The notes under the pieces: model-generated
The model's input: the letters and a program-made list of their open reading frames with translations, nothing else
What the model was told of the DNA's origin: nothing
The model's database searches: none
In this document: positions 8,696-17,688 of the stretch, piece after piece
Layout of the letters: every line of letters starts with the position of its first letter
How positions within the stretch are numbered: the stretch's first letter is position 1
Source: JAUWKC01 sp035529895
GTDB taxonomy: Bacteria; Planctomycetota; Phycisphaerae; Sedimentisphaerales; Anaerobacaceae
Assembly: GCA_035529895.1 (NCBI GenBank)
Contig: DATKVV010000022.1
Location: forward strand, 13,918 to 77,917
Length of the DNA stretch: 64,000 bases
Direction: 5' to 3'
Position numbers and translations under genes: made by a program

Positions 8696-10207
8696 TCAGA
8701 TATAGACTTTGTCCATGAGGCGGGGGAAGGCGATGCACTGGCGGATGTGCTTTTCGCCGGTAATCCAGGCGACGGTTCTTTCGACGCCGAGGCCGAAGCC
8801 GCCGTGGGGCACCGAGCCGTACTTGCGGAGGTCCAGGTACCAACCGTAATTTTCGGGATTGAGGCCCTGTTCGTTGATACGCGCAAGCAGGCGGTCGTGG
8901 TCATCTTCGCGCACTGAGCCGCCGATGATTTCGCCGAAACCAGCAGGGGCCAGACAATCGAAATTCAAAACCACCTTCTCGTCGTCCCTGTCGGTCTTCA
9001 TATAAAAGGCCTTTGCCGCCTTGGGATAGTGGGTGACGAAGACGGGCTTGTCGTGCATCTGTGAGATGATGGTCTCATCCGAACCGCCGAGGTCCTTGCC
9101 CCACTGAAACTCGGCGGCCAGTTGCGCGTGTTTTGGGTTGTTTTCAATCCTGGTGTCGGTTTCGACAAGCTCGCTGCGCAAATCGATTAATTCGGCGGCG
9201 ATTTTGTCCTGCTGCCACTGCTTCAACTGTCCTTTTTGTTTTTCTTCGAGTTCGGCAATTCTCGTCTCAATCTCGCGCTTTTGGTTCTTAAAATCTTCCA
9301 ACTGCCGCGCGAGAAAGTCTTTGGTCTTTTGGCCGGTCAGAATATCCACGGCCTCGGTGTAGGTCAATCGGTAAAAAGGCGGCTTGATTTTTTCCAGCGA
9401 GGCAATGTCGGCGCCGAGCGTTTCGAGGTGCGCCCGGTTCTTTTGCAAAACCTGAGCGACGATGAAGGATACGAAATTCTCGCCCAATTCGAGCAGGCCG
9501 TTCAGGTCGATAAAGGCCACCTCCGGCTCGACCATCCAGAATTCGGTGAGGTGGCGGCGGGTCTTGCTCTTTTCGGCCCTGAAGGTGGGCCCGAAGCAAT
9601 AGACCTTGCCGAAGCTCATCGCGGCCGATTCGAGATGCAATTGGCCGGTCTGGGTCAGGTACAGGGGCGTGCCAAAATAATCCACTTCAAAGAGCGTCTG
9701 TTCCTCTTCGCCGGCGGCTGCGCTGAAGATGGGCGTATCAATCAGCGTAAAGCCGTTGTCGTTGAAGAATCTGCGGATGGCGTCAATGACGGTATGGCGG
9801 ATTTTGCCGATGCACCACGGGCGCTGCGAGCGAAGGTGCAGGTGGCGGTTCTTGAGCAGAAAATCGACGCCGTGGGACTTTGGCGTGATGGGATAATCGG
9901 TTGCGGGCGATACGATTTGGGCGTTTGTTACGGCCAATTCATAGCCGCCGACGCTTCTGTCGTCGGCGCGGACGGCGCCGGTAACGGTGAGGGACGATTC
10001 CTGGCCGAGGCGTCTTAGCTGGTCGAACAGCTCGTCGGGCACATTGCCCTTTTCCACCACGCACTGGCAGAGGCCGGTGCCGTCCCTGAGGATCAAGAAC
10101 TGTATCTTGCCGCTGGCCCTGCTGTTATAGAGCCAGCCGGCGAGAGTGACCTCCTGTCCGACATTGTTCTTTAATTCTGATACGCAAGTTGTCTCGTTAT
10201 TCGACAT
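8696..10207 (-). CDS. asnS: Asparaginyl-tRNA synthetase with a coiled-coil insertion
   Basis: The 503-residue class II synthetase has an N-terminal OB-fold anticodon-binding domain ([20 protein letters not shown]), motif 2 ([20 protein letters not shown]) and motif 3 ([16 protein letters not shown]). The [17 protein letters not shown] segment is typical of AsnRS rather than AspRS. It charges tRNA-Asn with asparagine. The catalytic domain carries a highly charged, predicted helical insertion at about residues 280-350 ([20 protein letters not shown]), which explains a length above the usual 430-470. TAGGAGAAGGTGA stands before the ATG. It is the last gene of a minus-strand operon after glyQS, the yhcH-like gene and an unknown gene; the gap to the preceding stop is 10 bases. 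Confidence 0.95.
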   Translation of the reverse strand: MSNNETTCVSELKNNVGQEVTLAGWLYNSRASGKIQFLILRDGTGLCQCVVEKGNVPDELFDQLRRLGQESSLTVTGAVRADDRSVGGYELAVTNAQIVSPATDYPITPKSHGVDFLLKNRHLHLRSQRPWCIGKIRHTVIDAIRRFFNDNGFTLIDTPIFSAAAGEEEQTLFEVDYFGTPLYLTQTGQLHLESAAMSFGKVYCFGPTFRAEKSKTRRHLTEFWMVEPEVAFIDLNGLLELGENFVSFIVAQVLQKNRAHLETLGADIASLEKIKPPFYRLTYTEAVDILTGQKTKDFLARQLEDFKNQKREIETRIAELEEKQKGQLKQWQQDKIAAELIDLRSELVETDTRIENNPKHAQLAAEFQWGKDLGGSDETIISQMHDKPVFVTHYPKAAKAFYMKTDRDDEKVVLNFDCLAPAGFGEIIGGSVREDDHDRLLARINEQGLNPENYGWYLDLRKYGSVPHGGFGLGVERTVAWITGEKHIRQCIAFPRLMDKVYI

Positions 10208-10217
10208 TCACCTTCTC

Positions 10218-11348
10218 CTATTTCACTTTTCGACCTCTCACCGGCCAGATAAGCCAATCATCGGCGACGCCTTTGCGGCTTCCATCTTCATCGATATTGT
10301 TTTGCCCCTTGCTGTAGAGGGTGAAGCCGTTTTCGTTGAGTTTATAGACGAAGGCGCCGCCGTTAATTGGGTCAACCAGGATTTCCTGTTGAACTGATTC
10401 TCGCAGGACGCCGAGGTCCTGTGGCCAGCGGCCGTGCGCATCCTTGTATCGTCTCAGACCTGCCAGGATATGAATGGCGCGGCGCTCCGCAAGGATGCGA
10501 AGGTAGATTTGGCGAGCGCGTTCAAGGAGCTTGCGGTCTGTCGAGAGAAGTATTTTTTTCAAACGGGCAAGTAAGGTCAAGTGTGTTCTTTCGATCAATT
10601 TCTGAACCTCAATTACCGGTGCCATGTCCTGGTCCCACGTGTCCTTAATGTTGGATACCGCTGCTTGGATCATGGCCAGGTCTTCGTTGCTGACATCGGC
10701 CTGGAGAATAAGTCTCTTGAGGTGCCCCAGGGCAAGGGCCTCAATGGCGGTACCCACCAAAAGCTTCGTCATATCCGGCTGCTCGCGAAAGTGTGCGCCC
10801 ATTCGAATCAGGCAAAGGTATTTTTGCAGGGCCGCGTCGGTGCGCCCATCGGCCATGTCGTTATTCGCGGCCGAAACGAGCAATTGCGCCCATTGGCGCA
10901 CGGCCTGGAGGAGGTTCATTTCCTGGGTCCTGCCTGCGGTTTCAATGGGTATGGGAAAGCGACACTTTTGTTTTCGGGAGGCCTCAACTATTCTGCTTAT
11001 TTGGCTTTGATGAGCCTGCAGCCACTCGGCGGCCTCGGGGTGGTCCTCGGAAAGCCACGGGCCGCGCATCCCATCCATACCGAGGAAAGACGGCTGCCCG
11101 GACACCAAATCTGTATTCGCCAGGACTTCGTTGTAAATCACTGCGGCGTTTTCGGAGTCGGGGATGGCTCGTGCGGCCTCGATGGCGGCGAGCTGCTGCT
11201 CGGCCGATTGCAGGGTGAGTCGGTCGCTGAGCCAGAGAAGGGCGAGGACCGCGGCCGCAACCAGCAGGGTAACGCCGGCCCAGCGGCGCAGGCGGGGTGC
11301 GCGCCTTTTTGTTTGGGCCTGCTGCTGCTCGGTTTCGTTCTCTGCCAT
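10218..11348 (-). CDS. Membrane-anchored protein of unknown function
   Basis: The ATG at 11348 follows GGAGGGAGCACG, which fixes the start; the protein has 376 residues. A basic stretch (KRRAPRLRRW) precedes one membrane segment (GVTLLVAAAVLALLWL, about residues 25-42). The rest is mostly helical, and the last 80 residues carry the planctomycete-typical pattern RYKDAHGRWPQDL ... LYSKGQNNIDEDG, found at the end of many uncharacterised membrane-anchored proteins of this group. No enzyme motif is seen. It lies between the yhcH-like gene and asnS in one operon. Confidence 0.82.
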   Translation of the reverse strand: MAENETEQQQAQTKRRAPRLRRWAGVTLLVAAAVLALLWLSDRLTLQSAEQQLAAIEAARAIPDSENAAVIYNEVLANTDLVSGQPSFLGMDGMRGPWLSEDHPEAAEWLQAHQSQISRIVEASRKQKCRFPIPIETAGRTQEMNLLQAVRQWAQLLVSAANNDMADGRTDAALQKYLCLIRMGAHFREQPDMTKLLVGTAIEALALGHLKRLILQADVSNEDLAMIQAAVSNIKDTWDQDMAPVIEVQKLIERTHLTLLARLKKILLSTDRKLLERARQIYLRILAERRAIHILAGLRRYKDAHGRWPQDLGVLRESVQQEILVDPINGGAFVYKLNENGFTLYSKGQNNIDEDGSRKGVADDWLIWPVRGRKVK

Positions 11349-11379
11349 CGTGCTCCCTCCACGCCGCGGCAGCACCTGC

Positions 11380-11835
11380 CTATTTCCTGACTTTCACCAC
11401 GAGCTTATGGACGTTGGACTTGCCGTCGTGGTAGTCGTAGCAGGGCTTGTGCGCATCGTCGGGGTAGAATATCGCGAACATGCCTTTTGCCAGTTTGACC
11501 TCGGTGAACATCTGCGGGTCTGCGTATTTGGCGACGTCAGGCTTGTACGGCTGAACCACATCCTTGAGCGTCTCGGTCAGCGCGTATCCTATCGTCTCTT
11601 CGCCGTCTATGATTGCCTGGATATCGATATAGTCCTTGTGGGCCTCGAACAGGGCGTCGGCCTTGTTCTTGGTCGGGTATCGCTGAATCATGTAGAACAG
11701 GTTGTCGCCGTCCACTTCGTATTTGCCGTTTTCCCGGTCGGTGACGCTGGCATCTGTCAGAAGTTCCAGACCTTTGGCAATGCCGTCAGAGAGCCCCTTG
11801 TAAAGCTGGGCGTTTTCGATTTTGTCAACGATCAT
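11380..11835 (-). CDS. YhcH/YjgK/YiaL family protein
   Basis: The start at 11835 is set by GGAGGTCTGAA before the ATG; the Shine-Dalgarno lies inside the end of glyQS, whose stop codon is one base upstream, so the two are translationally coupled. The 151-residue protein has the family features: YMIQRYPTKNKADALFEAHK, YIDIQAIIDGEE and, near the end, FAIFYPDDAHKPC with the cupin-like His and Asp residues. Members are cupin-fold proteins linked with sugar (sialic acid or galactoside) catabolism; some bind metal. Its place in a tRNA-synthetase operon gives no direct clue to a substrate. Confidence 0.88.
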   Translation of the reverse strand: MIVDKIENAQLYKGLSDGIAKGLELLTDASVTDRENGKYEVDGDNLFYMIQRYPTKNKADALFEAHKDYIDIQAIIDGEETIGYALTETLKDVVQPYKPDVAKYADPQMFTEVKLAKGMFAIFYPDDAHKPCYDYHDGKSNVHKLVVKVRK

Positions 11836-11836
11836 T

Positions 11837-13303
11837 TCAGACCTCCAATCTTTCACGAATATGGGTTAGTAAGCTGTCGGTTGACACTCTGACCTGCTCC
11901 ATCGAGTCGCGCTGCCGCACGGTAACGGTGGTATCCTGTTTAGTCTGGCCGTCGACGGTGACGCAGAAGGGAGTGCCGGCTTCGTCCTGCCTGCGATACC
12001 GCCGGCCGACCGCGCCTTTTTCGTCGTAGAAGCAGTTGAAATACTTTTTCAAATTATTGTAAATGTTGCGGGCTATTTCGGGCATGCCGTCCTTTTTGAC
12101 CAGCGGGAAGACGCCTACCTTTATGGGGGCCAGGTCGGGGTGGAATCGCAGCAGGTTTCTGGTTTCGCCGCGGACCTCTTCTTCGTCGTAGGCATCGACA
12201 AGGAAGGCAAGCGCGCTTCGGTCTATGCCGGCACTCGGCTCAATCACATACGGTATGTAACGCCTTTTCTGCTGTTCGTCGAAGTAAGAGAGCGGGCCCG
12301 ACTGGTAATCGGCGGCTTCGGACGCCAGCTCGATTTTTGTCACGTCGCGGTCGTTTTCGAACCATTGGTTGAGGGTTCTGATTCCGCGCTGGTGCTGTCG
12401 GAGGTCGTAGTCGGTGCGGTTGGCAATGCCCTCAAGCTCCTGCCAGTCGCCGGAGCCGAAGGGGAACCTGTACTCGACATCGACGCAGGCCTTGGCGTAG
12501 TGGGCCAGCTCATCGCCGGTGTGCTGGCGCATACGCAGGTTGTCTTTTTTTATACCCAGGTCGATGTACCAGTTGAAGCGAAGCTCTTTCCACGTGTTCC
12601 ACCACTGCTCATCGGTGCCCGGCTCACAGAAGAACTCAAGCTCGGCCTGCTCGAATTCGCGAGTACGAAAGATGAAGGCCTTGGTGGTGACCTCGTTTCT
12701 AAAGCTTTTTCCTATCTGGGCGATGCCGAAGGGGATTTTGACCCTGGTTGTGTTAAGAACATTCGCGAAATTGGCAAAGATTCCCTGGGCGGTTTCGGGG
12801 CGAAGATAGAGCGTCATCGAATCATCGACGTTGGCGCCCATTTGGGTCTCGAACATGAGCTTAAAGGGCATCGGCTCGGTAAATTGTCCGACGGTGCGGC
12901 AGTTGGGACAGACTTTATTGCTCAGGTCGCCGAGGGCGGCTACGGCCGAGTCAAGCGAGATGTGGGCGGTGTGCTCTTCGACGTGGTCGGTGAGATGGTC
13001 GACCCTGGTCCTTACGTTGCATTTTCTGCATTCGGCTATCAGGTCGGCGAATTTGTCGGTGTGGCCGGAGGCCTTCCAGACCAAGGGGTGCATCAGGATG
13101 CTGCAGTCGAGACCGACGACGTCGTCGCGCATCTGGACGACGCTGCGCCACCAGGCCTTTTTTACGTTGTTCTTTAATTCGACGCCGAGCGGTCCGTAGT
13201 CGTAGCAGCTTGCCAGGCCGCCGTAGATTTCGCTGGACTGAAATATGAAGCCCCGCCGCTTGCACAGCGACACGATATCATCAAGTTTGGTAATTCTACT
13301 CAT
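11837..13303 (-). CDS. glyQS: Glycyl-tRNA synthetase, dimeric (eukaryote/archaeal-like) type
   Basis: The 488-residue class II enzyme contains FIFQSSEIYGGLASCYDYGP at the N-terminus, a zinc-ribbon insertion with two cysteine pairs (CRKC and CPNC, residues about 90-140), the LRPETAQGIF segment of the active site, RNEVTTKAFIFRTREFEQAE (motif 2), and a C-terminal anticodon-binding domain (IKVGVFPLVKKDG). It attaches glycine to tRNA-Gly. This is the single-chain alpha2 form, not the alpha2beta2 bacterial form. It is the head of the glyQS-yhcH-unknown-asnS operon; GGCAGGTT precedes the ATG. Confidence 0.95.
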   Translation of the reverse strand: MSRITKLDDIVSLCKRRGFIFQSSEIYGGLASCYDYGPLGVELKNNVKKAWWRSVVQMRDDVVGLDCSILMHPLVWKASGHTDKFADLIAECRKCNVRTRVDHLTDHVEEHTAHISLDSAVAALGDLSNKVCPNCRTVGQFTEPMPFKLMFETQMGANVDDSMTLYLRPETAQGIFANFANVLNTTRVKIPFGIAQIGKSFRNEVTTKAFIFRTREFEQAELEFFCEPGTDEQWWNTWKELRFNWYIDLGIKKDNLRMRQHTGDELAHYAKACVDVEYRFPFGSGDWQELEGIANRTDYDLRQHQRGIRTLNQWFENDRDVTKIELASEAADYQSGPLSYFDEQQKRRYIPYVIEPSAGIDRSALAFLVDAYDEEEVRGETRNLLRFHPDLAPIKVGVFPLVKKDGMPEIARNIYNNLKKYFNCFYDEKGAVGRRYRRQDEAGTPFCVTVDGQTKQDTTVTVRQRDSMEQVRVSTDSLLTHIRERLEV

Positions 13304-13374
13304 AACCTGCCTATCATTTGGGAAGCGTTAACCCTGGTATTTGCCTTTCTGCACTGACCGCAGAGGACATATTT

Positions 13375-14019
13375 CTATTTCTGACCGGCACCGGCTGTCC
13401 ACAGGCGAACTCCGTACAGCAAACTCATCAGCACCATCACGGCGCCGACGGTCCAGATAATTGTGACAGTGCCCATATAGGCGATGAGGTAATACCCCGC
13501 GGCAAAAGTTCCAAAAATGCTGCCCGCGGCGCCCCACGCGTAAATATCGCCGACGGTTCTGCCGGTCGGCAAGCCTCTTTCCAAAGCCATTTTAGCCACC
13601 ACGGGACTTATGGTTCCCAGAAGTGTTGAGGGCAACAAGAAGACAAGCGATACGTGCAGGAAGGTGCGCATGGGCCAACTGAATTGCCACAGCCATGTCC
13701 ATCGGCCGACGAGGTTGTTCAAGACTATGCTTGTGACACAGGTTACCGCAGAAACGGCGAAAAAAACGGCCAGGGCTTTTCCGGGCTTGAAGCGGTCTGC
13801 TATCCGCCCGCCCAGATAGTTACCGAGAGTAATTCCTGCGAGCACCACGCCGATAACAGCGGTCCAAGTGTACAGTGATGAACCGAGGTAACGCGCGATT
13901 ATGCGTCCGGCGACAAGCTCAATGACCATGATACAGAAACTCGAAATGAATACCGTGGCACAGGGAATAATGAGCGATTTTGAAGCTCCGGACTTTGCCA
14001 TTACTTGTTCGGCTTCCAT
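13375..14019 (-). CDS. Spermidine-synthase-like membrane protein, membrane half only
   Basis: The 214-residue protein is almost entirely membrane helices: ATVFISSFCIMVIELVAGRI, then a GVVLAGITLGNYLGGRIADR loop, and four or five further helices. This is the N-terminal transmembrane part of the fused MFS/spermidine synthase family. The cytoplasmic methyltransferase-fold domain that normally follows is absent; the protein stops after GVRLWTAGAGQK. Either this is a stand-alone form, or the second half was lost. AGAAAGGATTATAAACG precedes the ATG. It is transcribed towards glyQS with a 71-base gap. No substrate can be assigned. Confidence 0.78.
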   Translation of the reverse strand: MEAEQVMAKSGASKSLIIPCATVFISSFCIMVIELVAGRIIARYLGSSLYTWTAVIGVVLAGITLGNYLGGRIADRFKPGKALAVFFAVSAVTCVTSIVLNNLVGRWTWLWQFSWPMRTFLHVSLVFLLPSTLLGTISPVVAKMALERGLPTGRTVGDIYAWGAAGSIFGTFAAGYYLIAYMGTVTIIWTVGAVMVLMSLLYGVRLWTAGAGQK

Positions 14020-14154
14020 CGTTTATAATCCTTTCTGAAGCTGTGTTTTTTGAGTAATTTCGGTTTATCGTAAAATCAATCGGTTCATTATATAAAGAAA
14101 ATCGCTTATTACAAGCACGGAAAGATTAGGCAGAAGTCGGGAGTCTGTGTCATA

Positions 14155-15393
14155 ATGGGGACGAAGGTTTGCATAATCGGTGCAGGTCCGGCCGGGTTAA
14201 TGGCGGCGATTTTCGCCGCCGGGGCAAACACCGAAACTACGGTGGTAGAGGCCAACACCACAGCGGGGCGAAAGCTGCTTCGAACGGGAGGCGGGCGGTG
14301 TAATCTTACGCATTGTGATAGTATAGACGATTTCATTAGAGCTTTGGGTTCGGGCATGAGATTTATTCGGTACTGCCTGCACGAATTTTCGCCTCAGGCC
14401 GTTATGAAGTTTTTCGCAGATAAAGGACTTGAAACGAGAATCGAGAGAGACGGCTGCGTATTTCCGGCCAGCGACCGGGCGAGCGATGTCAGGGACGTTC
14501 TTTTGGCCGAAGCGAGAAGACTTGGAGTGCGATTTCTATATGACAGGCGGGCTGAGAGCGTTTCCAAGGGCAGTGATGGTTTTTTCGAAGTGAGGACTGT
14601 CAGGGAAACTGTGCGAGCGGAAAAGGTAATTGTCGCTACGGGCGGCGTCAGCTGGCCCGAGACCGGCTCGGCGGGGTCCGGCTATGTATTTGCGCGAGAG
14701 CTGGGTCATACCATAATCGAGCCGAGAGGAGCACTTTTGCCGCTTTTGACGAGCGAAAGATGGGTGAGTGAACTGGCAGGGACAGCTTTGGAAAAGGTCA
14801 GGATATCGACGAGGGCTGGTAAGAGCAAAATCACGGTTGGCGGCGCGATGCTTTTTACGCAGGATGGTATCGGAGGCCCTGCGGCGCTTGACCTGAGCAG
14901 GCTTATCGCCGATTATCTGCCGAGCTACGAGAGGCCAATTGAAATTGCGGTTGATATGGTGGTCGACCTCGACCAGCGCGCTGTTGAGAAGAGCGTCGTG
15001 CAGGCTTGTGCGGAAAATCCCAAAAAGACGCCGACAAACATTTTGTCGGGGTTTGTGCCACGGCGGGTGGCGGCGGTTTTGTGCAGGCAGCTTAATACAG
15101 ACGGCAATTTGACCTGCGGCCAGCTCAAGAAAGATGAACGCAAGAGGCTGGTGGTGCTCCTGAAGGCCCTGCCTCTTTCGGTTAGGAACAGCCGGCCGAT
15201 TACAGAGGCGATGGTGACGCGTGGAGGGGTGAGCACGGAAGAGATAAATGCCAAAACTATGGAGTCGAAGATTTGTCCGGGTCTTTTTTTTGCCGGTGAG
15301 GTCATAAATGTCGACGGGCCGTGCGGGGGATATAATCTGCAGATATGCTGGTCGACCGGTGGGTTGGCGGGCCGGTCGGCGGCGTGTGGGTAA
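14155..15393 (+). CDS. Flavoprotein of the BaiN/YhiN (HI0933) family
   Basis: The 412-residue protein opens with a dinucleotide-binding motif (VCIIGAGPAGLMAAIFAAG), followed by the family signature GRKLLRTGGGRCNLTH, a middle domain, and the FAD-binding end FFAGEVINVDGPCGGYNLQI. Family members are NAD(P)/FAD-dependent oxidoreductases of poorly known physiological role; one homologue (BaiN) acts in bile-acid dehydroxylation, which says little here. The gene stands alone on the plus strand, divergent from the membrane protein gene at 13375-14019. Confidence 0.9.
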   Translation: MGTKVCIIGAGPAGLMAAIFAAGANTETTVVEANTTAGRKLLRTGGGRCNLTHCDSIDDFIRALGSGMRFIRYCLHEFSPQAVMKFFADKGLETRIERDGCVFPASDRASDVRDVLLAEARRLGVRFLYDRRAESVSKGSDGFFEVRTVRETVRAEKVIVATGGVSWPETGSAGSGYVFARELGHTIIEPRGALLPLLTSERWVSELAGTALEKVRISTRAGKSKITVGGAMLFTQDGIGGPAALDLSRLIADYLPSYERPIEIAVDMVVDLDQRAVEKSVVQACAENPKKTPTNILSGFVPRRVAAVLCRQLNTDGNLTCGQLKKDERKRLVVLLKALPLSVRNSRPITEAMVTRGGVSTEEINAKTMESKICPGLFFAGEVINVDGPCGGYNLQICWSTGGLAGRSAACG

Positions 15394-15412
15394 GGCTGCC
15401 CGACCACACGCC
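15381..15412 (+). other. Strong hairpin over the stop codon of the flavoprotein gene
   Basis: GGCGTGTGG (15381-15389) pairs perfectly with CCACACGCC (15404-15412). There is no T-run after it, so it may reduce read-through or protect the mRNA end rather than act as a normal intrinsic terminator. Confidence 0.4.
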
Positions 15413-15603
15413 CTATAAGTTTGGGATAAAGGACCGTTGTTGTTGACTGTTTGAAAATTGCTGTATTGTCAAGAAACCTCTTATATATTATGGACGATAA
15501 ATAGTATTGGGATGAGTTTCTATACGAGTCATTGCCGTACCTGAGCCAAGATTCGAGTCCGTAGGACCTGTGCGCGGCAATGCGGCCCACAAAGGGGAGG
15601 CCC

Positions 15604-16635
15604 ATGACGAGAGCGGCAAAAGTCAAAGACTGGGAAGGACTTTCGGACGAGGAAATCCTGCAGATGCGGGTTCGAGACCTCGGGGTTCAAATCGCCGGGT
15701 CTGCTCTCGAACCGCTCATTCAGAAACTCTATGAGGAGCTGGATGCAAAAGGGATAAGCTTTCATCCTGCGTGCTATCTGGCGGACGAGTGGCTGTGCCC
15801 CGACAAGGTGCCAATTATCGGGATTCCTTTCTGCCTGGCGCACCCGCGGCTGAAGCACATCGAGCAGAAGATGATGTTCGAAGTCGAAGGGGGAACGGAA
15901 GAATTATGTATCGGGCTGCTGCGTCATGAATGCGGGCACGCGTTGAACTACGCGTACGAGCTTTACAAGAAGACGCGATGGCGCGAGCTGTTCGGGCCCT
16001 TTTCTGCAAGATACTCGGACAGCTATTACTTTAGGCCCTATTCGCGACGGTACGTTGTACACTTGGAAGATTATTACGCCCAGGCGCACCCGGACGAAGA
16101 CTTCGCGGAGACGTTCGCGGTCTGGCTCAAGCCGGACAGTCGGTGGGAACAGAAGTACCGCGGATGGCCGGTCATTAAGAAACTGCTGTACGTTGACGGT
16201 CTAATGAAGAAGATAGGGAGCCAGCCGGCGGTGAAAACGGTCCAGGAGCAGCCCCCGTGGTCGGCATCCCGTATGACCTCCACACTGGCGGCGCACTACG
16301 AGCGGAAACGCAGGGCGCTGGGAAGTGAGTTTCAGGGTTTTTACGACGACAGCCTCAAAATTTTGTTTACGGCCAAGCACGACGGGCCGTCAGAGCTGAA
16401 GGCGTCAAAACTTCTGCGTCATCACCGCCGAGGCCTTGTCAACAGCGTTACGCGGTGGACGGGGCACCGCAAATATGATATTTATCAGTTAGTCGATAAT
16501 TTGATTACGCGATGTGAAGCCCTTGAGCTTTACGTCAGGTCGGGCGAGGCAGACAATGTTATGGGAGTCACCGCTCTGGTGGCGGCCATCGCAAGTAATA
16601 CTCTTCGAAGTATCCGGAGGCACGGAGGCAAATGA
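15604..16635 (+). CDS. Putative zinc-binding metallopeptidase
   Basis: The ATG at 15604 is preceded by AAAGGGGAGGCCC, so I prefer it to the frame opening at 15580; the protein has 343 residues. It carries a zinc-peptidase signature LLRHECGHALNYAYEL around residue 105 (HExxH-like HECGH) and a downstream acidic third-ligand region HPDEDFAETFAVWLKP near residue 165. This pattern fits the uncharacterised family of putative zinc-binding metallo-peptidases (Peptidase_Mx type). There is no signal peptide. The gene overlaps the next one, an ATP-grasp ligase, by 4 bases, so the two are probably made together and act on one peptide or amide substrate. Confidence 0.8.
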   Translation: MTRAAKVKDWEGLSDEEILQMRVRDLGVQIAGSALEPLIQKLYEELDAKGISFHPACYLADEWLCPDKVPIIGIPFCLAHPRLKHIEQKMMFEVEGGTEELCIGLLRHECGHALNYAYELYKKTRWRELFGPFSARYSDSYYFRPYSRRYVVHLEDYYAQAHPDEDFAETFAVWLKPDSRWEQKYRGWPVIKKLLYVDGLMKKIGSQPAVKTVQEQPPWSASRMTSTLAAHYERKRRALGSEFQGFYDDSLKILFTAKHDGPSELKASKLLRHHRRGLVNSVTRWTGHRKYDIYQLVDNLITRCEALELYVRSGEADNVMGVTALVAAIASNTLRSIRRHGGK

Positions 16636-17636
16636 GTCGAAGACTGAGAATCACGGTTCTGGTTGACACGGCCGCCATACCCGGCAACGACCCCGAATTC
16701 ACTGCGGCTGAGCATGAACCGAGCACCGAATACGAGGTTATCGGCGCGCTGCGCAATTTGGGGTATAAGGCGTCGGTGCTCGGAGCGGGGGGCGATATCG
16801 GCACACTGGTCAGCAGCCTCAAGGGGCAGCGGCCACAAATCGTTTTCAACCTTACGGAGGAGTTTAGCGGCGACCGCCGACTGGACAAAAACATTGCCGG
16901 TCTTCTGGAGATGCTCGGGATTCCGTTCACGGGGACGGGGCCTGCGGGGCTGATGCTGTGCCGGGACAAGCTATTGTGCAAGCAGCTTCTGAGCCTGCAC
17001 AGAATACGCGTGCCGGGCTTCGTCTCTCTGGCCGGAAACAGGGTGTTTCGCGTCCCGAAGACGCTTCGCTATCCGCTTGTGGTCAAGCCGGAGTTCGAAG
17101 ACGGCTCGGAGGGCATCTCCAACGCCTCGCTGGTGGGCAATGAGGCGGAGCTGAAAGAGCGGGTGCAGTTTGTTCACGAGCGGTGGAAGCAGCCTGTGAT
17201 TGCCGAAGAATACGTGGAAGGGCGGGAGCTTTATGTCAGCATTCTGGGCAACAGCCGGCTGGTTGCGCTGCCGGTTCGGGAGTGTATTTTCGACGTTAAC
17301 GGAGAGGGACCGCAGATTGCGACCTACCGCGTTAAATGGAATAAGGAATACCGGGAAAAGTGGAACATCAAATTCGGATTCGCCAAGCTCGATGCGCCGA
17401 TAGTCAAGAGAATCTGGCGCGTCTGCAGGAAGGTCTACCGTCTTTTGCAGATGCACGACTATGGGCGAATCGACATCAGGCTGGCCCCCGACAACAAAGT
17501 CATTATCATCGAGGCCAACTCCAACCCGGACATTGCTTACGGCGAGGAAGTGGCCGAGGCCGCCGAAAAAGCCGGCATCTCTTACGAAAAACTCATTGAC
17601 CGCATTTTGAAGCTCGCGCGGCGGCGATACAAGTGA
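16632..17636 (+). CDS. ATP-grasp ligase of the D-Ala-D-Ala ligase-like group
   Basis: The ATG overlaps the peptidase stop codon. The 334-residue protein has the Ddl-type N-terminal domain (VFNLTEEFSGDR, then GIPFTGTGPAGLMLCRDK), the ATP-binding lid region (YPLVVKPEFEDGSEGI), IAEEYVEGRELYVSILG and the metal-binding end GRIDIRLAPDNKVIIIEANS. ATP-grasp enzymes of this kind join an acyl phosphate to an amine, forming a peptide bond. Compared with true D-Ala-D-Ala ligases there is no nearby murein gene cluster (murB, murC, ftsQ), so a role in the cell wall is not indicated. The partner peptidase suggests a small peptide or amide product. Confidence 0.82.
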   Translation: MSRRLRITVLVDTAAIPGNDPEFTAAEHEPSTEYEVIGALRNLGYKASVLGAGGDIGTLVSSLKGQRPQIVFNLTEEFSGDRRLDKNIAGLLEMLGIPFTGTGPAGLMLCRDKLLCKQLLSLHRIRVPGFVSLAGNRVFRVPKTLRYPLVVKPEFEDGSEGISNASLVGNEAELKERVQFVHERWKQPVIAEEYVEGRELYVSILGNSRLVALPVRECIFDVNGEGPQIATYRVKWNKEYREKWNIKFGFAKLDAPIVKRIWRVCRKVYRLLQMHDYGRIDIRLAPDNKVIIIEANSNPDIAYGEEVAEAAEKAGISYEKLIDRILKLARRRYK

Positions 17637-17688
17637 GGCCGGCGGAAGAGGCCGCGGGCCCCTGACAATTCGACAGCAAGTCATTTGC

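Noticed and set aside
12140..13177. Long open frame of 345 codons on the plus strand opposite glyQS
   Set aside because: It is a shadow of the glyQS codon bias in a GC-rich gene; glyQS itself has all class II motifs and the shadow has no recognisable content.
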